Shown: positions 34,759-45,217, counted from the stretch's first letter. The stretch is 54,413 nucleotides of DNA from Candidatus Sulfotelmatobacter sp. (GCA_030039165.1 JASHQM010000188.1:1-54413), one strand, 5' to 3'. The notes: a model not told the origin generated them from the sequence alone. Program-made: numbers and translations.

Positions 34759-35606
34759 GTAGCCATGACGGCGTGCGCCTGGCTCCGCATCAGGTTTGTC
34801 GCATTTCCCTTTCCTGCGGCTGCGCCCTGGCCAATTGCAAGGCCATCCTTCGACCATCCCACAACGGCCGTCGCCAGTAACTCATCCAGCGTTACAGCGG
34901 GGCACAGAACATTGCACTGCACGAACTCCACGCCCATGTCCGCCAGTATGGCAATATCTTCCAGAGTTTCGGCGGCTTCGGCCACCACGGCCGTGTGCAG
35001 GGCTTTTCCAAAGGCGACAACCGATTCCACGACGGCGCGCCGTTTGGAGTCGTCGCGTATTCCTCGCACAAAGTAAGCATCGAGCTTGAAATACTCCGGA
35101 TGGCAATCAAGCATCATGCGATAGTTGGAATGCCCCAGGCCGACATCGTCGAGGGCGATGCGCATGCCCGCATTGCGCAGGCTTGTGATGGTGCGCGACA
35201 GTTCGGGAATATCGCAGGTGGGCGCATGCTCGACGATTTCTATGGTGAAGCGGTCCAACGATAGCGAGTGCTTATGAGCCCTCCGCCGGAAAGAGTCGAC
35301 AAATCCTGAGTGCTGTCCAAGAGTTGTAGCGTGAACGTTCACATTGATGCGAAGGTCGCGAGGCAGGCGGGCTGCCTCAGCGCATATCGCAGCAATGCAG
35401 GCGAGGTCGACCGCCTTTTCTTCTTTCTTGCGCCGCACATAATCGAATAACAGCTGCGCGGACTCGAAGTGAGTGCCCCGCGGGCCGCGGATCAGCGCTT
35501 CCACACTGTGCAGCCGATTGTCTCCGTCGGCGATTCGGAAGATGGGCTGAAAACGCACCGAGAGCTGCTCAGGGTCGAGAACAGTTTCCAGCAAGGATTT
35601 TTTCAT
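34755..35606 (-). CDS. EAL-domain protein (c-di-GMP phosphodiesterase-like)
   Basis: 283 residues, almost only the EAL domain. The metal and substrate residues are mostly kept: Glu in VEALIRG, Asn in NVNVHATTL, Glu in TIEIVEH, the pair in ALDDVGLGHSN (usually DDFG), Lys in FKLDAYFV, Glu in VVAEAAET. The C-terminal QGYLF-type motif reads VQCNVLCPA. Activity is likely but not certain. It overlaps the downstream-starting REC gene by 4 nt (REC is upstream on the minus strand), so REC and EAL are coexpressed, probably a two-protein phosphorelay output. Confidence 0.88.
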   Translation of the reverse strand: MKKSLLETVLDPEQLSVRFQPIFRIADGDNRLHSVEALIRGPRGTHFESAQLLFDYVRRKKEEKAVDLACIAAICAEAARLPRDLRINVNVHATTLGQHSGFVDSFRRRAHKHSLSLDRFTIEIVEHAPTCDIPELSRTITSLRNAGMRIALDDVGLGHSNYRMMLDCHPEYFKLDAYFVRGIRDDSKRRAVVESVVAFGKALHTAVVAEAAETLEDIAILADMGVEFVQCNVLCPAVTLDELLATAVVGWSKDGLAIGQGAAAGKGNATNLMRSQAHAVMAT

Positions 35607-35977
35607 GCGGCGCCTCCACTGAGCACGGCAACGGTCTTTGCAAGGTCCGACAGACGCATGGGCTTCCTGAGAAACGCATCGACGCCTTGATTCGTTGCTT
35701 CCGCTTTGAGTTCCGGCCAGCCATAGGCAGTTAACACCACCACCCGCGTTGCCAGCGAGGCATCGCGGATAAACTTTACCAACTCCAGTCCACCGAAGCT
35801 GAGACGGCTAAGTCGAAGATCTGTGATGACGACCGAGTACTGAAAATGCGATAGCAGCGTTTGCGCTTCCTCGATTTCGCCCGCTGAATCCACGGGATAG
35901 CCCAGACCGGAAAGATAGTCTCGATAGGCGCTTACCAACTGGTCGTCATCGTCGACGATAAGAATTTTTTCCTTCAT
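35603..35977 (-). CDS. Single-domain response regulator
   Basis: 124 residues, REC only. KEKILIVDDDDQLVSA (acidic pocket), phospho-acceptor Asp in VVITDLRLSRLSFGGLEL, Thr in VVVLTAYG, Lys in FLRKPMRL. No output domain. The ATGA overlap with the EAL gene suggests it controls that enzyme, or passes phosphate to another regulator of the cluster. Confidence 0.92.
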   Translation of the reverse strand: MKEKILIVDDDDQLVSAYRDYLSGLGYPVDSAGEIEEAQTLLSHFQYSVVITDLRLSRLSFGGLELVKFIRDASLATRVVVLTAYGWPELKAEATNQGVDAFLRKPMRLSDLAKTVAVLSGGAA

Positions 35978-36292
35978 GTCTTTTGTCAGGCATTTATTGA
36001 GCCAAACCTTGACGACCCCAACTTGTTGAGATTAATGGAGCGAAGGTCTAACGATCATCCCTTTGTCTGAAAATTCGGCAATTTTTCGGAAGTTGGACAA
36101 AACCTGGGTCACAATCGCGCGTAAGTGGCGAAGCTGCTAACGAGCACCTTGGGCTATAAGTTGCTACGGCAACTTTAGGCTGAATACAGTTTCGACTGTA
36201 TTACAGGAGTAATTTGACGCTTAATTTCGGACGAAGTACCTTCGTGGGAAACGCGCCAAATTATGCAATTCCAATAAGGTTATCTAGAGAAC
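35978..36292. other. Divergent intergenic region with two UNCG-type hairpins
   Basis: AAGTTGC/GCAACTT with loop TACG (36158-36175) and AATACAGT/ACTGTATT with loop TTCG (36183-36202) stand 7 nt apart. AGGAG at 36205-36209 then precedes a TTG that opens a 31-codon frame overlapping the start of the next gene. This could be a structured mRNA leader; no known riboswitch is recognised. Confidence 0.5.
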
Positions 36293-37441
36293 ATGGCTGC
36301 TCCCGGTAGCAAACTGCAACCCACGGTGGCTTCGTCGCAGGAAAGCGTGCGCGCTCTCTTGTTGATGCAGAAGACCGCGTTGGTTGGCGAACTGGCTCAA
36401 GCCATGGCCAACCAATTTAATAACATCATGATGGCGGTTACCGGCTATGCCGAGCTGGAATTGAAGAAAGCCCCTACCAAAGATCGCCGTGCGCTGGAGC
36501 ATATCATTGCCAATGCCGCCAGAGCCACAGCACTCATTCAGAAGCTTCTTGACTTCAGTCGCACCCATGAACCTTCGCCGCAGCCCCTTGATCCGGATGC
36601 AGTAACGAATGAAATTAGCCCGCTCATAAGAGAATTAGTTGGGGACCGAGCCGACCTCGTGCTTAGCCTAGACGGAAAGTCTATCGTCACCTACGCAGAC
36701 CGCAGCGACGTCGAACAAATATTGCTCGCCTTAGTTCTAATCGCACGAGATTCAATGCCGAGCCCCGGACAACTTCTGCTTTCGACCTCGCATGTGGAAC
36801 TCGGGCGTGAATCTATTGTCGACGAAGATACAACGGAAGCCGGGAAGTACTTGCTTCTATCGATAGAAACGGATACCCCTCCGGCAGCAGACGGGGCAAA
36901 CCGAGATCAAGCCAGAATGTCACTTGAGACTGTGCGAGCCTTTGTCAAGAACCTGCATGGGCTGGTTCGTTTTTCGGCTGAGGGTGAAGCTGCGGCTTTC
37001 AAAGTTTATCTTCCGGCGCAAGCGGCGAAGGCCGTCGAAGAACCGCATCCCGCGGTGGCCGCTAATCCGGCGGCGGCGAAAACAATTTTGGTCGTAGAAG
37101 ATGACGATGCCGTGCGCGTGCCTGCCGCGGAGTTCCTCATGATGGAAGGCTTCAAGGTTCTGCAAGCGCGCACTGGAATCGAAGCGCTGAATGTAATTCA
37201 GCAGAGCCGTTCTTCCCTCGACATCCTGATTGCGGATATTTTCATGCCCAAGATGAATGGCCATGAAGTCGCCGCAAAGTTGCTAAATGAATATCCCGAT
37301 CTCAAAGTTCTGTACATGTCGGGCGATCCCGGCAGATTGGCTTCTCCCCGGGCACAAAAAGCGCCGCCCAATGCGACTCTACGAAAGCCATTCCGCCTCA
37401 ATACCCTGCGGGATAAAATCCGCGATTTGTTGGGGGAGTGA
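36293..37441 (+). CDS. Degenerate histidine kinase fused to a receiver domain
   Basis: 382 residues. The first 240 align with the dimerisation and ATPase domains of hybrid kinases, but the phospho-accepting motif [13 protein letters not shown] reads GELAQAMANQFNN, with Asn40 in place of His. The N-box (usually NLVxNARDAM) reads ALVLIARDSM and the G-boxes are missing (the C-terminal ATPase part is only DQARMSLETVRAFVKNLHG-like), so neither kinase nor ATP binding is likely. The receiver (262-380) is complete: EDDDAV, Asp315 in IADIFMPKMNG, Lys in LRKPFRL. Possibly a regulatory adaptor. The ATG has AGAGA upstream. Confidence 0.87.
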   Translation: MAAPGSKLQPTVASSQESVRALLLMQKTALVGELAQAMANQFNNIMMAVTGYAELELKKAPTKDRRALEHIIANAARATALIQKLLDFSRTHEPSPQPLDPDAVTNEISPLIRELVGDRADLVLSLDGKSIVTYADRSDVEQILLALVLIARDSMPSPGQLLLSTSHVELGRESIVDEDTTEAGKYLLLSIETDTPPAADGANRDQARMSLETVRAFVKNLHGLVRFSAEGEAAAFKVYLPAQAAKAVEEPHPAVAANPAAAKTILVVEDDDAVRVPAAEFLMMEGFKVLQARTGIEALNVIQQSRSSLDILIADIFMPKMNGHEVAAKLLNEYPDLKVLYMSGDPGRLASPRAQKAPPNATLRKPFRLNTLRDKIRDLLGE

Positions 37442-37477
37442 TGGTGACTCACCGTTCGTCGCTTTGCGGCTGCCCGC

Positions 37478-40213
37478 TTGAAGGACGCAGCGTTCTCGAC
37501 GAGCATGGCAAAGGTCTCCAATTCGCGCAAGAGCTCTCGCGCAGAAGCCAAACTCCCAAACGGGGAAGCGCGGTACCGGGCTTTACTCGACTCGGCCCTC
37601 GACTGCATTATCTGGACTGACTCCAACGGCAGAATCCTGGAATTCAACGCAGCTGCCGAGCGCACCTTCCGCATTTCCTGTTCCGCGGCCGTCGGCCGGG
37701 ACCTGTCCGAAACCATCCTGCCCGCAGCATTGCGTCCGCATCTGCGCAGCGAGCTGTTCGCTTCCGTAGCTTCCAGCGGGATCGAACTGGTTGGAAATCG
37801 GCTTGAAACAAAGGTGATGCGCAGCGATGGTGGTGAATTTCCTGCGGAACTGACTGTAACCAGCGCAGTCATCGACAAGCATGCGACATTCATCGTTTAT
37901 GTGCGCGACCTCACTGCGCGACGTCTCGCCGACGAGGCGCTCGTGCGCCTGGCTGCGATTGTCGAGTCATCGCAGGACGCGATTATCGGCACTGACCTTA
38001 GATGTCAGATCACCAGTTGGAATAAAGGCGCGGAATTGATGTATGGCTATTCTTCCGCCGAGGTTCTGGGTAAGAACATCTCGATTCTGGCTCCTACGGA
38101 TGGGGTCGAGGAGTTGAGAGTTCGCGAAGATTCCCGCCTGGAAGCCGGTATCAAGAGTTTTGAAACAGTAAGACTAACCAAAGATGGCCGGCACCTTGAC
38201 GTTTCCGTGAGCATTTCTCCTGTCTTTGATTCGGATGGCATGGTGCTAGGCGCGTCCTCGATCGGGCGGGACATCACTGCTTTCAAACAAACTCAGAACG
38301 CATTGCGCAAGGCCAATCAGACCAGTATTTATGCTTCACCGGTTCCCATCATTGCGGTGGATACCGAGCGGCGCATTACTTTGTGGAATCCGGCTGCGGA
38401 GGCGGTTTTCGGGTGGAGTGAAGAAGAAGTACTGGGGAAGACCAGCCCCATCATGCTTAAAGGTGGCACCGAACAATCCATTGCGCTGCACAAACGTGCC
38501 CTGGCAGGAGAAACGCTCACCGGCATTGAATTACACGGACGCAGGCGTGATGGATCACCGGTTTTTCTTAGCCTTTCTGCAACCCCCCTGTGGGACGAAG
38601 AACACAGAATAAAAGGCATCATCGGATTTCTCACCGACATCACCGAGGGAAAACGGGCGGAGGAAGCCTTGCGCTCCACCGAGCAAAAGTACCGCACCAT
38701 TTTCGAGAACGCGATTGAGGGAATCTACCAGGCAACTCCACAGGGCCAATACATTTCGGCTAACCCCGCACTGGCGCGCATCTTCGGTTTCGAATCTCCC
38801 ACTGAACTTCTGCACGCCGATGGCGATCTGCGCCGGCGACAATATGTACACCCGGAGATGCACGAAGAATTTGCCAGCCTGATGAGGCGGCAGGGGATTG
38901 TTCAAAACTTTGAATATCAGGCTTGCCGCAAGGATGGCAAGGTGATCTGGGTTTCAGAGAACGCGCACGTCGTCAAAGATTCTCAGGGAAGAATTGTGCA
39001 TTTTGAGGGCACCATTCAGGACATCACCGAAGCTCGAGAACTCGAACAACAGTTGCACCAGATGCAAAAGATCGAGGTGGTTGGAAGGTTGGCAGGCGGC
39101 GTAGCGCACGATTTTAACAATCTTCTGATGGCCATCAGCAGCTACACCGAGCTGCTGGAAATGAAAATGCCCGATGGCAGCGGCGGCAGAAAATACCTGG
39201 CGGAGATCAGCAAAGCGATCGACCGAGCGGCATCATTGACCAAAGGCCTGTTGACCTTCAGCCGCAAGCAAGTGCTATCTCCCAAAGTACTTGATCTTAA
39301 TAAGCTCATTACTGAGCAGGTCACGATGCTGAGGCGCCTGGTTCCCGAAAACATCGATATCGAGTTCTCTCCTAACCACAGCCGCGCATTTGTGAAAGCG
39401 GATTCCACGCAGATGGAACAGGTCATGATGAATCTGGTCATCAATGCCCGTGATGCCATGCCCGAGGGCGGCCAGGTTTCCATTGAAACCGCGGAGTGCG
39501 AAGGGGATTGTGGCGGCCAGCAATCCCCTGGTAAGCCGGGATCCTATGTGATGATAGCCGTCGCCGACAACGGTTGCGGAATGAATGAGTCAACAAAATC
39601 TCAGATTTTCGAACCCTTCTTTACTACAAAAGAAGCGGGCAAGGGAACGGGACTTGGTCTCGCTATCGTCTTCGATATCGTGAAGCAAGGTGGGGGGACA
39701 ATTGTTGTTGAAAGTGAGCTCGGGCAAGGCACGACTTTTAGGATTTACCTACCGCGCGTGGAAGCCGAAACGCAACTTGATGTCAAGGAAATGTTGGAAC
39801 CTCCTGCCCTCGCTACCGAAACCATTCTCCTCGTGGAGGACGAGGACACCGTTCGCGAATCCATTGCCGAATATTTGCTGCAAAATGGATTCCGAGTACT
39901 AAAAGCCAGCGCTGGGCCAGAGGCGCTGTCCATGGCTAAGGAGTTCAAAGAGCCGATTCATCTCCTGCTCACCGACGTGATCATGCCCAAAATGAGTGGC
40001 CGCGAGCTTGCCGAGCGGATGGCGAGCATTCATCCCGAAAGCGGTATCGTATTTATGTCTGGTTATTCGGATAATCTGCTTTCCCATCGTCAGATTTTGA
40101 ATCCGAATCACGTTCTCTTGCAAAAACCCATTTCCCTGGCATCCCTGGCGAAACGGCTACGTGAGACTCTTGAAAAAAGCAAGGCCGCGGTCGCCGGCGG
40201 GAGTCCAAGCTAA
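37478..40213 (+). CDS. Multi-PAS hybrid histidine kinase
   Basis: 911 residues, no membrane segment, so cytoplasmic. Four PAS domains (about 32-145, 155-270, 280-395, 402-520), HisKA with phospho-acceptor His544 in [11 protein letters not shown], HATPase with N-box [11 protein letters not shown]1 VADNGCGM and G2 [11 protein letters not shown], then a REC with Asp833 in [11 protein letters not shown]. All catalytic elements are intact. The frame opens with TTG at 37478; an ATG at 37505 is an alternative. It follows the degenerate kinase by 36 nt. It is the only complete kinase in the 32-40 kb signalling block, so it may feed several of the receivers there. Confidence 0.94.
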   Translation: MKDAAFSTSMAKVSNSRKSSRAEAKLPNGEARYRALLDSALDCIIWTDSNGRILEFNAAAERTFRISCSAAVGRDLSETILPAALRPHLRSELFASVASSGIELVGNRLETKVMRSDGGEFPAELTVTSAVIDKHATFIVYVRDLTARRLADEALVRLAAIVESSQDAIIGTDLRCQITSWNKGAELMYGYSSAEVLGKNISILAPTDGVEELRVREDSRLEAGIKSFETVRLTKDGRHLDVSVSISPVFDSDGMVLGASSIGRDITAFKQTQNALRKANQTSIYASPVPIIAVDTERRITLWNPAAEAVFGWSEEEVLGKTSPIMLKGGTEQSIALHKRALAGETLTGIELHGRRRDGSPVFLSLSATPLWDEEHRIKGIIGFLTDITEGKRAEEALRSTEQKYRTIFENAIEGIYQATPQGQYISANPALARIFGFESPTELLHADGDLRRRQYVHPEMHEEFASLMRRQGIVQNFEYQACRKDGKVIWVSENAHVVKDSQGRIVHFEGTIQDITEARELEQQLHQMQKIEVVGRLAGGVAHDFNNLLMAISSYTELLEMKMPDGSGGRKYLAEISKAIDRAASLTKGLLTFSRKQVLSPKVLDLNKLITEQVTMLRRLVPENIDIEFSPNHSRAFVKADSTQMEQVMMNLVINARDAMPEGGQVSIETAECEGDCGGQQSPGKPGSYVMIAVADNGCGMNESTKSQIFEPFFTTKEAGKGTGLGLAIVFDIVKQGGGTIVVESELGQGTTFRIYLPRVEAETQLDVKEMLEPPALATETILLVEDEDTVRESIAEYLLQNGFRVLKASAGPEALSMAKEFKEPIHLLLTDVIMPKMSGRELAERMASIHPESGIVFMSGYSDNLLSHRQILNPNHVLLQKPISLASLAKRLRETLEKSKAAVAGGSPS

Positions 40214-40327
40214 CTTTGGCAGAGTAGATGCGGCCCGTGCGCCAAAAATCGTAAGTATCGCCCAGGTCACAGTCGAAGGTGGAAACGAAGCCGGGAAGTA
40301 CTTTAGAATCAATTCTGCTGATCATGT

Positions 40328-40404
40328 CGGGGCGTAGCGCAGCCTGGTAGCGCACCTGCCTTGGGCGCAGGGGGTCGTTGGTTCAAATCCAATCGCCCCG
40401 ACCA
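40328..40404 (+). tRNA. tRNA-Pro (TGG), CCA encoded
   Basis: Acceptor stem CGGGGCG/CGCCCCG, D-arm GCGC with CCTGGTA, anticodon loop CTTGGGC with anticodon TGG, T-arm TTGG/CCAA around TTCAAAT, then A73 and CCA. The cloverleaf is complete. Confidence 0.96.
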
Positions 40405-40426
40405 ATAATTTCTCTCTAAGAAATTA

Positions 40427-40462
40427 GAAGCGAGAACCCTTTCGGGCTCTCGCTTCTTTTTT
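40427..40462 (+). terminator. Rho-independent terminator after tRNA-Pro
   Basis: GAAGCGAGA pairs with TCTCGCTTC, extended by CCC/GGG around a TTTC loop, followed by TTTTTT. It stands 22 nt after the tRNA. Confidence 0.9.
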
Positions 40463-40497
40463 CTTCTTCTTGCTCACCTCCGTCGCCGGCGGAAGCC

Positions 40498-43400
40498 TTA
40501 GTTCCCGACTGTTACCTGGAATCCACCAGACGAACTGCTTGAATAGTTGTTACTGCCGCCATAACTCGCGGTCAGCGTGTACGCTCCTGGCGAAGTGAAG
40601 GTGATCGAACAACTGCCATTTCCGTTCATCAGGTTGCCAACGCACTCCTCTCCATTGTTGCTGTTGATCGTCACAGTTCCGGTGGGGTTGCTATACGAAG
40701 CCGAAACCGTAAACGATACCTTCACCGCTTTTCCGGCCGTTGGTGACGACGGCGAAATGCCGGTGATCGTGCTGGTGGTCCCGAGCTGGCTCACGCCGAG
40801 CGTGACCGCCGCGGTCTCGTCGATGTAATCCGAGGTCGCCGTCGGAGTGAACTTCACCGAGAGAGTCTGCGAACCGGCGGCCAGTATCTTGCCGCTGGCT
40901 GGCGAGTACACTAACGTGCCCGCTACGCTCGGCGTCGCGTCGAGCTGCGTGCCGCTTAACGCCGTCCCATACGTGATCGGAGCAGGCGCCGCCCAGCTTA
41001 TGGACGGAACTGCTTTCTCGGCGCTGGTTTTCTGCGTAAGGGTGATGGCGTTGTAGTCGGTGTCAGCCGCCCACTTCGCCGTGGTAGTGCACATTCCCGT
41101 ACCGGTCGTTAGAGTCACGGTCGTGCCGTTAATCGCACATGAGCCGGTCGCCGTGATCGTGGGTGTAATGCCAGTGTTGGTGGTGGCCGACACAGAGAAT
41201 GTGGAGTCGTAAATTGCGGTTGCCGGAGCCCCGGTAAACGTGGCCATGGGCGTGCCTTTGGTCGCATTCGTATCTTCGGTTTGCAGCGGGGCGGCCGCAT
41301 AGTCGCCGTTGCCGCCCTGGCTTGCGATGACCGAGCAGGTTCCCGAAGGCGCGTTGATGGTGTACGTAGGACCGTAGTTAGTACAAGATCCCGCGCTGGT
41401 GTAAGCCACTTGCAACCCCGACGTGGCAGTCGCGGCTACCGTAAAGCTGCTGTCATAGCCCGCGCTCGCCGGAGCGTTGATGCTGAACATGATCGACTGG
41501 GCTTCCTGATTCACCTTGAAAGTTTGCTTAACCTGCGCGGCCGCCGAGTAGTCGGTGTTGCCGCTCTGATTGGCTGTGACGGTAACGGATCCCGGAGCGG
41601 TGACAGTCAGAACGTTGCCTGAAACCGTCGCCGGGCCTGAAACGGTGTAAGCGATTGGCCAGCCCGAGGTCGCACTCGCGGTGAGTGTAATCGGGGACAC
41701 CGGCCAGGTCTGAGTGGGGATCGTTGGGAAGGTAATGGTCTGTGTCTGCCGTGTGAAGCCTTGGGCGGGCGGAACGTAAGCGACGCCGCGGTAAACCTCA
41801 CCGGGAGCCGATGTTTGTAGAGTTACGAACTGCTCCGTAGCTGGAAGAGTGGTTGCAGCAATAGTGTCTGTAATGCCCACCACTGACGTGGGATCAGGCT
41901 CGCCGCCGGAGACGGCGCTGAACTGGGAGGTGATGGCGTAAATAGTGGCCGTTCCGTCGCCGTTGTTGTAACCGGTCATGTTGCGGATGCCATAGGTGTA
42001 GGTCTGAATTGCATCACCATTAGCGTCGTTGTAATTGTTAACGGTCACGGACTGGTAGAGGTTCAGGCCGGCCTGGATGGTATAGTCATACGTCCACGTG
42101 CCGCTGACTAGGCTCCACTTTTCGAGACCAGCGTAAGGATCGCTGGCGTACGAACCGTTGGCAAGTTGAGGCAGAGTGAAAGTTCCATTCGTGGAGTTCT
42201 GGAAGCTGACAGGGCTCGGCGTGTAGCTCGGTGGGCCGCTGGTAAAGCTGGGCGGATTGCCCTCATCTGCGATATAGAGAGTGGTGGGATTCGGCATCCA
42301 GAATCCAAACGGAAGGTAGGGAGAAGTTTGGTAAGACGCCCCGTTGGGAACAGTGGCCTGCGCACCCCACAATTCCGTGATGGTATTGCCGGTATCGGTG
42401 CCGCCCTGAGTGCAACTGGGCAGTGGCGAACCAACCTGGAAGAAACCATCGTCACCATTGCTGCCGCTACCTTTTGATACGTAGAGTTGCTGGTTGCCAC
42501 TGCCATCGGTGTATATGCCGATGCCACGCCAGTTATTGTCCTTAACGTGCTTCTTCTTCGACTCGTCAGAGCGATCAGCCGCGCTATAGGTTCCAAGCTG
42601 ATACGACTGGCTCTGCTCGGGAATGGCGCAACGAACACCGATCGTCAGCCCTGGGTTGTTAGGGGTGTTAGGGGCATCAGCCGGATTGCAGGGATAGGTC
42701 GTGCAAGTGGAGTCGGAGTTGCCCGCCGTGTAAAGCTCGTTTCCATCTATGGTAATCGCCGCGCGCGGGTTGTCACCGCTGTCGGCGTTATCGATAGGAG
42801 TGAGGCTGACGAGGCCGCTGGAGTTGATCAGCGCAACTTCACGATCGTAGAAACCGTATGGCTGATCGTAGGTTGCGGTGCCGGCGCAGTCTGATTGACT
42901 GCTGCAGGACACCAGGCCGCTGGGAAGCCCGTCTAAGACAATGGTCGAAGCAGTGCTCGTTGGGTCGGTCACCCAGGTTCCGTCATAGCCAGTGTAGGAC
43001 CCGTTGATTCCGGACCCGTTCATTCCAGCAATCGTGAAAAATGCGCCCGCACCGGTAGGAGCACTAGAGGCTGAGGACAGCGTGAAGGTGGCGGTTGTCC
43101 CCGATTCGCTGGCGGAAGTGATGGTGATCGGAGTGCCCAGCGACGCATCCATGGTATACGTGTTGGGCGAGAGTTCGGCGGAAGGCTCGAGCGAGTAACC
43201 ATTGGAGACGTCGTCGAGTTGGTCATTGGCCTGATAGCCCATGTAGGTCAGGTATTGACCGTTCGGCGATAACATCAGTGCGCCTTCTGACTTCGAACTG
43301 AAACTGGTTGTGATATAGCTGATGCCCGGCTCAGGAGTCGGGAAGGTTGTCACTGGTGTTCCCGTAGAGGGCAGCGAAAGCGTTTGCACGAGCGGCGAGC

Positions 43401-43695
43401 CAGGGACGGAACCGGGTTGACCGGACGTGCCGAATTGGTCGATGTAAATGCTTCCCTGGATTCCGGCTGTATTGCAGATCGAGTTGGTGGTGCTGCAGCC
43501 GGCCTGGTCATTGAAAATCTCCGGGAACGTGTATGGGCTGACATAGGTGTTGCCGCCGTCGCCGTCGTACTCCACCCGGCTTACTTGAATGCTGTTGGAG
43601 GGCATGTATTGAGCAAGAGCGTTGCTTCCAAGAAGCGTCGCGCAAAGAAGGATGAGCGCAAAGCGCACGAACAGCCGCGCAAGTGGCTTGGGCAT
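40498..43695 (-). CDS. Large secreted protein with C-terminal Ig-like repeats
   Basis: 1065 residues. Signal peptide FVRFALILLCATLLGSNALAQ. About 30-640 is rich in Gly, Tyr, Asn and Thr with several Cys pairs; it contains stretches such as QQLYVSKGSGSNGDDGFF that suggest a beta-propeller or similar sheet domain. From about 650 there are some five Ig-like modules of 80-90 residues, with the repeated cue YDS(S/T)F(S/T)V and ITYGTALSGTQLDATPSVAG. Presumably cell-surface or secreted; binding or structural role unknown. It is convergent with the tRNA-Pro terminator. Confidence 0.85.
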   Translation of the reverse strand: MPKPLARLFVRFALILLCATLLGSNALAQYMPSNSIQVSRVEYDGDGGNTYVSPYTFPEIFNDQAGCSTTNSICNTAGIQGSIYIDQFGTSGQPGSVPGSPLVQTLSLPSTGTPVTTFPTPEPGISYITTSFSSKSEGALMLSPNGQYLTYMGYQANDQLDDVSNGYSLEPSAELSPNTYTMDASLGTPITITSASESGTTATFTLSSASSAPTGAGAFFTIAGMNGSGINGSYTGYDGTWVTDPTSTASTIVLDGLPSGLVSCSSQSDCAGTATYDQPYGFYDREVALINSSGLVSLTPIDNADSGDNPRAAITIDGNELYTAGNSDSTCTTYPCNPADAPNTPNNPGLTIGVRCAIPEQSQSYQLGTYSAADRSDESKKKHVKDNNWRGIGIYTDGSGNQQLYVSKGSGSNGDDGFFQVGSPLPSCTQGGTDTGNTITELWGAQATVPNGASYQTSPYLPFGFWMPNPTTLYIADEGNPPSFTSGPPSYTPSPVSFQNSTNGTFTLPQLANGSYASDPYAGLEKWSLVSGTWTYDYTIQAGLNLYQSVTVNNYNDANGDAIQTYTYGIRNMTGYNNGDGTATIYAITSQFSAVSGGEPDPTSVVGITDTIAATTLPATEQFVTLQTSAPGEVYRGVAYVPPAQGFTRQTQTITFPTIPTQTWPVSPITLTASATSGWPIAYTVSGPATVSGNVLTVTAPGSVTVTANQSGNTDYSAAAQVKQTFKVNQEAQSIMFSINAPASAGYDSSFTVAATATSGLQVAYTSAGSCTNYGPTYTINAPSGTCSVIASQGGNGDYAAAPLQTEDTNATKGTPMATFTGAPATAIYDSTFSVSATTNTGITPTITATGSCAINGTTVTLTTGTGMCTTTAKWAADTDYNAITLTQKTSAEKAVPSISWAAPAPITYGTALSGTQLDATPSVAGTLVYSPASGKILAAGSQTLSVKFTPTATSDYIDETAAVTLGVSQLGTTSTITGISPSSPTAGKAVKVSFTVSASYSNPTGTVTINSNNGEECVGNLMNGNGSCSITFTSPGAYTLTASYGGSNNYSSSSSGGFQVTVGN

Positions 43696-43965
43696 AGTGG
43701 CGTCTCCTTATCGTTATCGTTTTTAAGAGTTGGAGTTAACGGCCCCCGGAAAACGGCGGAATTATCTCCGACGCCACAAGTCGCGAATGTGAACCGATTG
43801 TGAACTGATTGTGAATTACAACCGGATTAAAGCTTTCTACAGGGCGCTCAAACCGCCTTTGCTGGGAAGCGGCTCGGACACGTTCCGAAAATACCCAGCT
43901 CTCATGGTTTGTTATACTTCTCCGGCTGTCGGGCGAAGGCATTGACCGTTCAAGAAACCCAAGAA

Positions 43966-45132
43966 ATGAAGAAGAAACCAATCTCCCCTGGGGGAAATTG
44001 CTGCCGCTTTATATTCAACGGCCTGTGGCTCTTTCTGCTCGCGCCGCTGATCTTCGGCATTGGCGCGGCACAGGCGCTGACCCCTGCGCAGACTCCAGCT
44101 CAGGATTATCTCGTCTACGTCGTCTGCGAATCGGCCGATAGAGTCGTCCTGATTCGCTTCGGCCCCGGCGGGGCGCACATTGAGAACCAGATGCGCATCG
44201 GCGTCATGCCCACCGATATCAACGGCCCGCACGGCGTCGTCGTTTCTCCCGATAAGCAGTATCTTTACGTTTCCGTCGGCCACGGCCGGCCCGATGGATC
44301 AGCGTGGAAATATCGCGCAGGTACCGACGAAGTCATCAAATACACCAGCTTAGGCTTGTTTCCCGCCACTACTGACATCAGTCCGGACGGCAACTTTATT
44401 TATGTTGCCAATGCGAACTTTCACGGCGACATGGTGCCATCTTCGATTTCTGTAGTCGCTACCGACCAGATGATCGAAGTCAAGCGCATCCCGACCTGCA
44501 CCATGCCGCATGGCTCGCGCCTCAATCACGCCGGAACGAAACATTATTCCGTCTGCATGATGGACGATATGCTCGTCGAAATCGACACCAGGAAATTTGC
44601 CGTTGACCGCTACTTCATGCTCGCCAAAGGCAAAGAGATGGGCATGACCGGCGCCCCGGCTGCGCATTCCATGGCTGATCACAAACCATCCTGTACGCCC
44701 ACCTGGGCGCAGCCTTCCAACGATGGTTCTGTCGTCTACGTAGCTTGCAATCTGTCGAATGAAATCGTGGCCATCGACACCAATACCTGGACTCTCGCAC
44801 GGCGCTTTCCCGCGGCTAATGGCGTCTACAATCTCGCGATGGCTCACGACGGCCGCCTGATCGCCACGAACAAACGGGGACAATCGGTCTCGATCTTCGA
44901 TCCGGTCAGCGGAAAAGAACTGGCTCGCATTCCTACGAAGCGCAAGGTGGTACACGGCGCAGTAGTAACACCCGATGATCGCTACGCCTTCATTTCTGTG
45001 GAAGGAATTGGCGACGAACCCGGTACCGTCGAGGTGATCGATCTGGCCAGCGCGAAAATCGTTGCGACGGTCGATACGCCGCCACAAGCCGCCGGAATCG
45101 ATTTTTGGAAGACGGAAGCGAGCAAGCAATAA
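43966..45132 (+). CDS. Secreted YncE-like beta-propeller protein
   Basis: 388 residues. Signal peptide after KKKP: LWLFLLAPLIFGIGAAQA. The rest consists of propeller-type blades with cues such as PHGVVVSPDKQYLYVSVG, TDISPDGNFIYVANANF, DGSVVYVACNLSNEIVAIDT and TPDDRYAFISVEG, typical of YncE/40-residue beta-propeller repeats. An upstream TTG (43909) gives an extension without homology, so I use the ATG at 43966. An LVIVD-repeat gene follows after 85 nt and may be cotranscribed. Ligand unknown. Confidence 0.86.
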   Translation: MKKKPISPGGNCCRFIFNGLWLFLLAPLIFGIGAAQALTPAQTPAQDYLVYVVCESADRVVLIRFGPGGAHIENQMRIGVMPTDINGPHGVVVSPDKQYLYVSVGHGRPDGSAWKYRAGTDEVIKYTSLGLFPATTDISPDGNFIYVANANFHGDMVPSSISVVATDQMIEVKRIPTCTMPHGSRLNHAGTKHYSVCMMDDMLVEIDTRKFAVDRYFMLAKGKEMGMTGAPAAHSMADHKPSCTPTWAQPSNDGSVVYVACNLSNEIVAIDTNTWTLARRFPAANGVYNLAMAHDGRLIATNKRGQSVSIFDPVSGKELARIPTKRKVVHGAVVTPDDRYAFISVEGIGDEPGTVEVIDLASAKIVATVDTPPQAAGIDFWKTEASKQ

Positions 45133-45217
45133 GAACTGTGGAGCAGTCCTTTACAAGATTTGCAGCTTCGGCTGCAACGAGTAGCTTAGGCACAATCTCT
45201 TCAGCGCCGGAGGGGGA

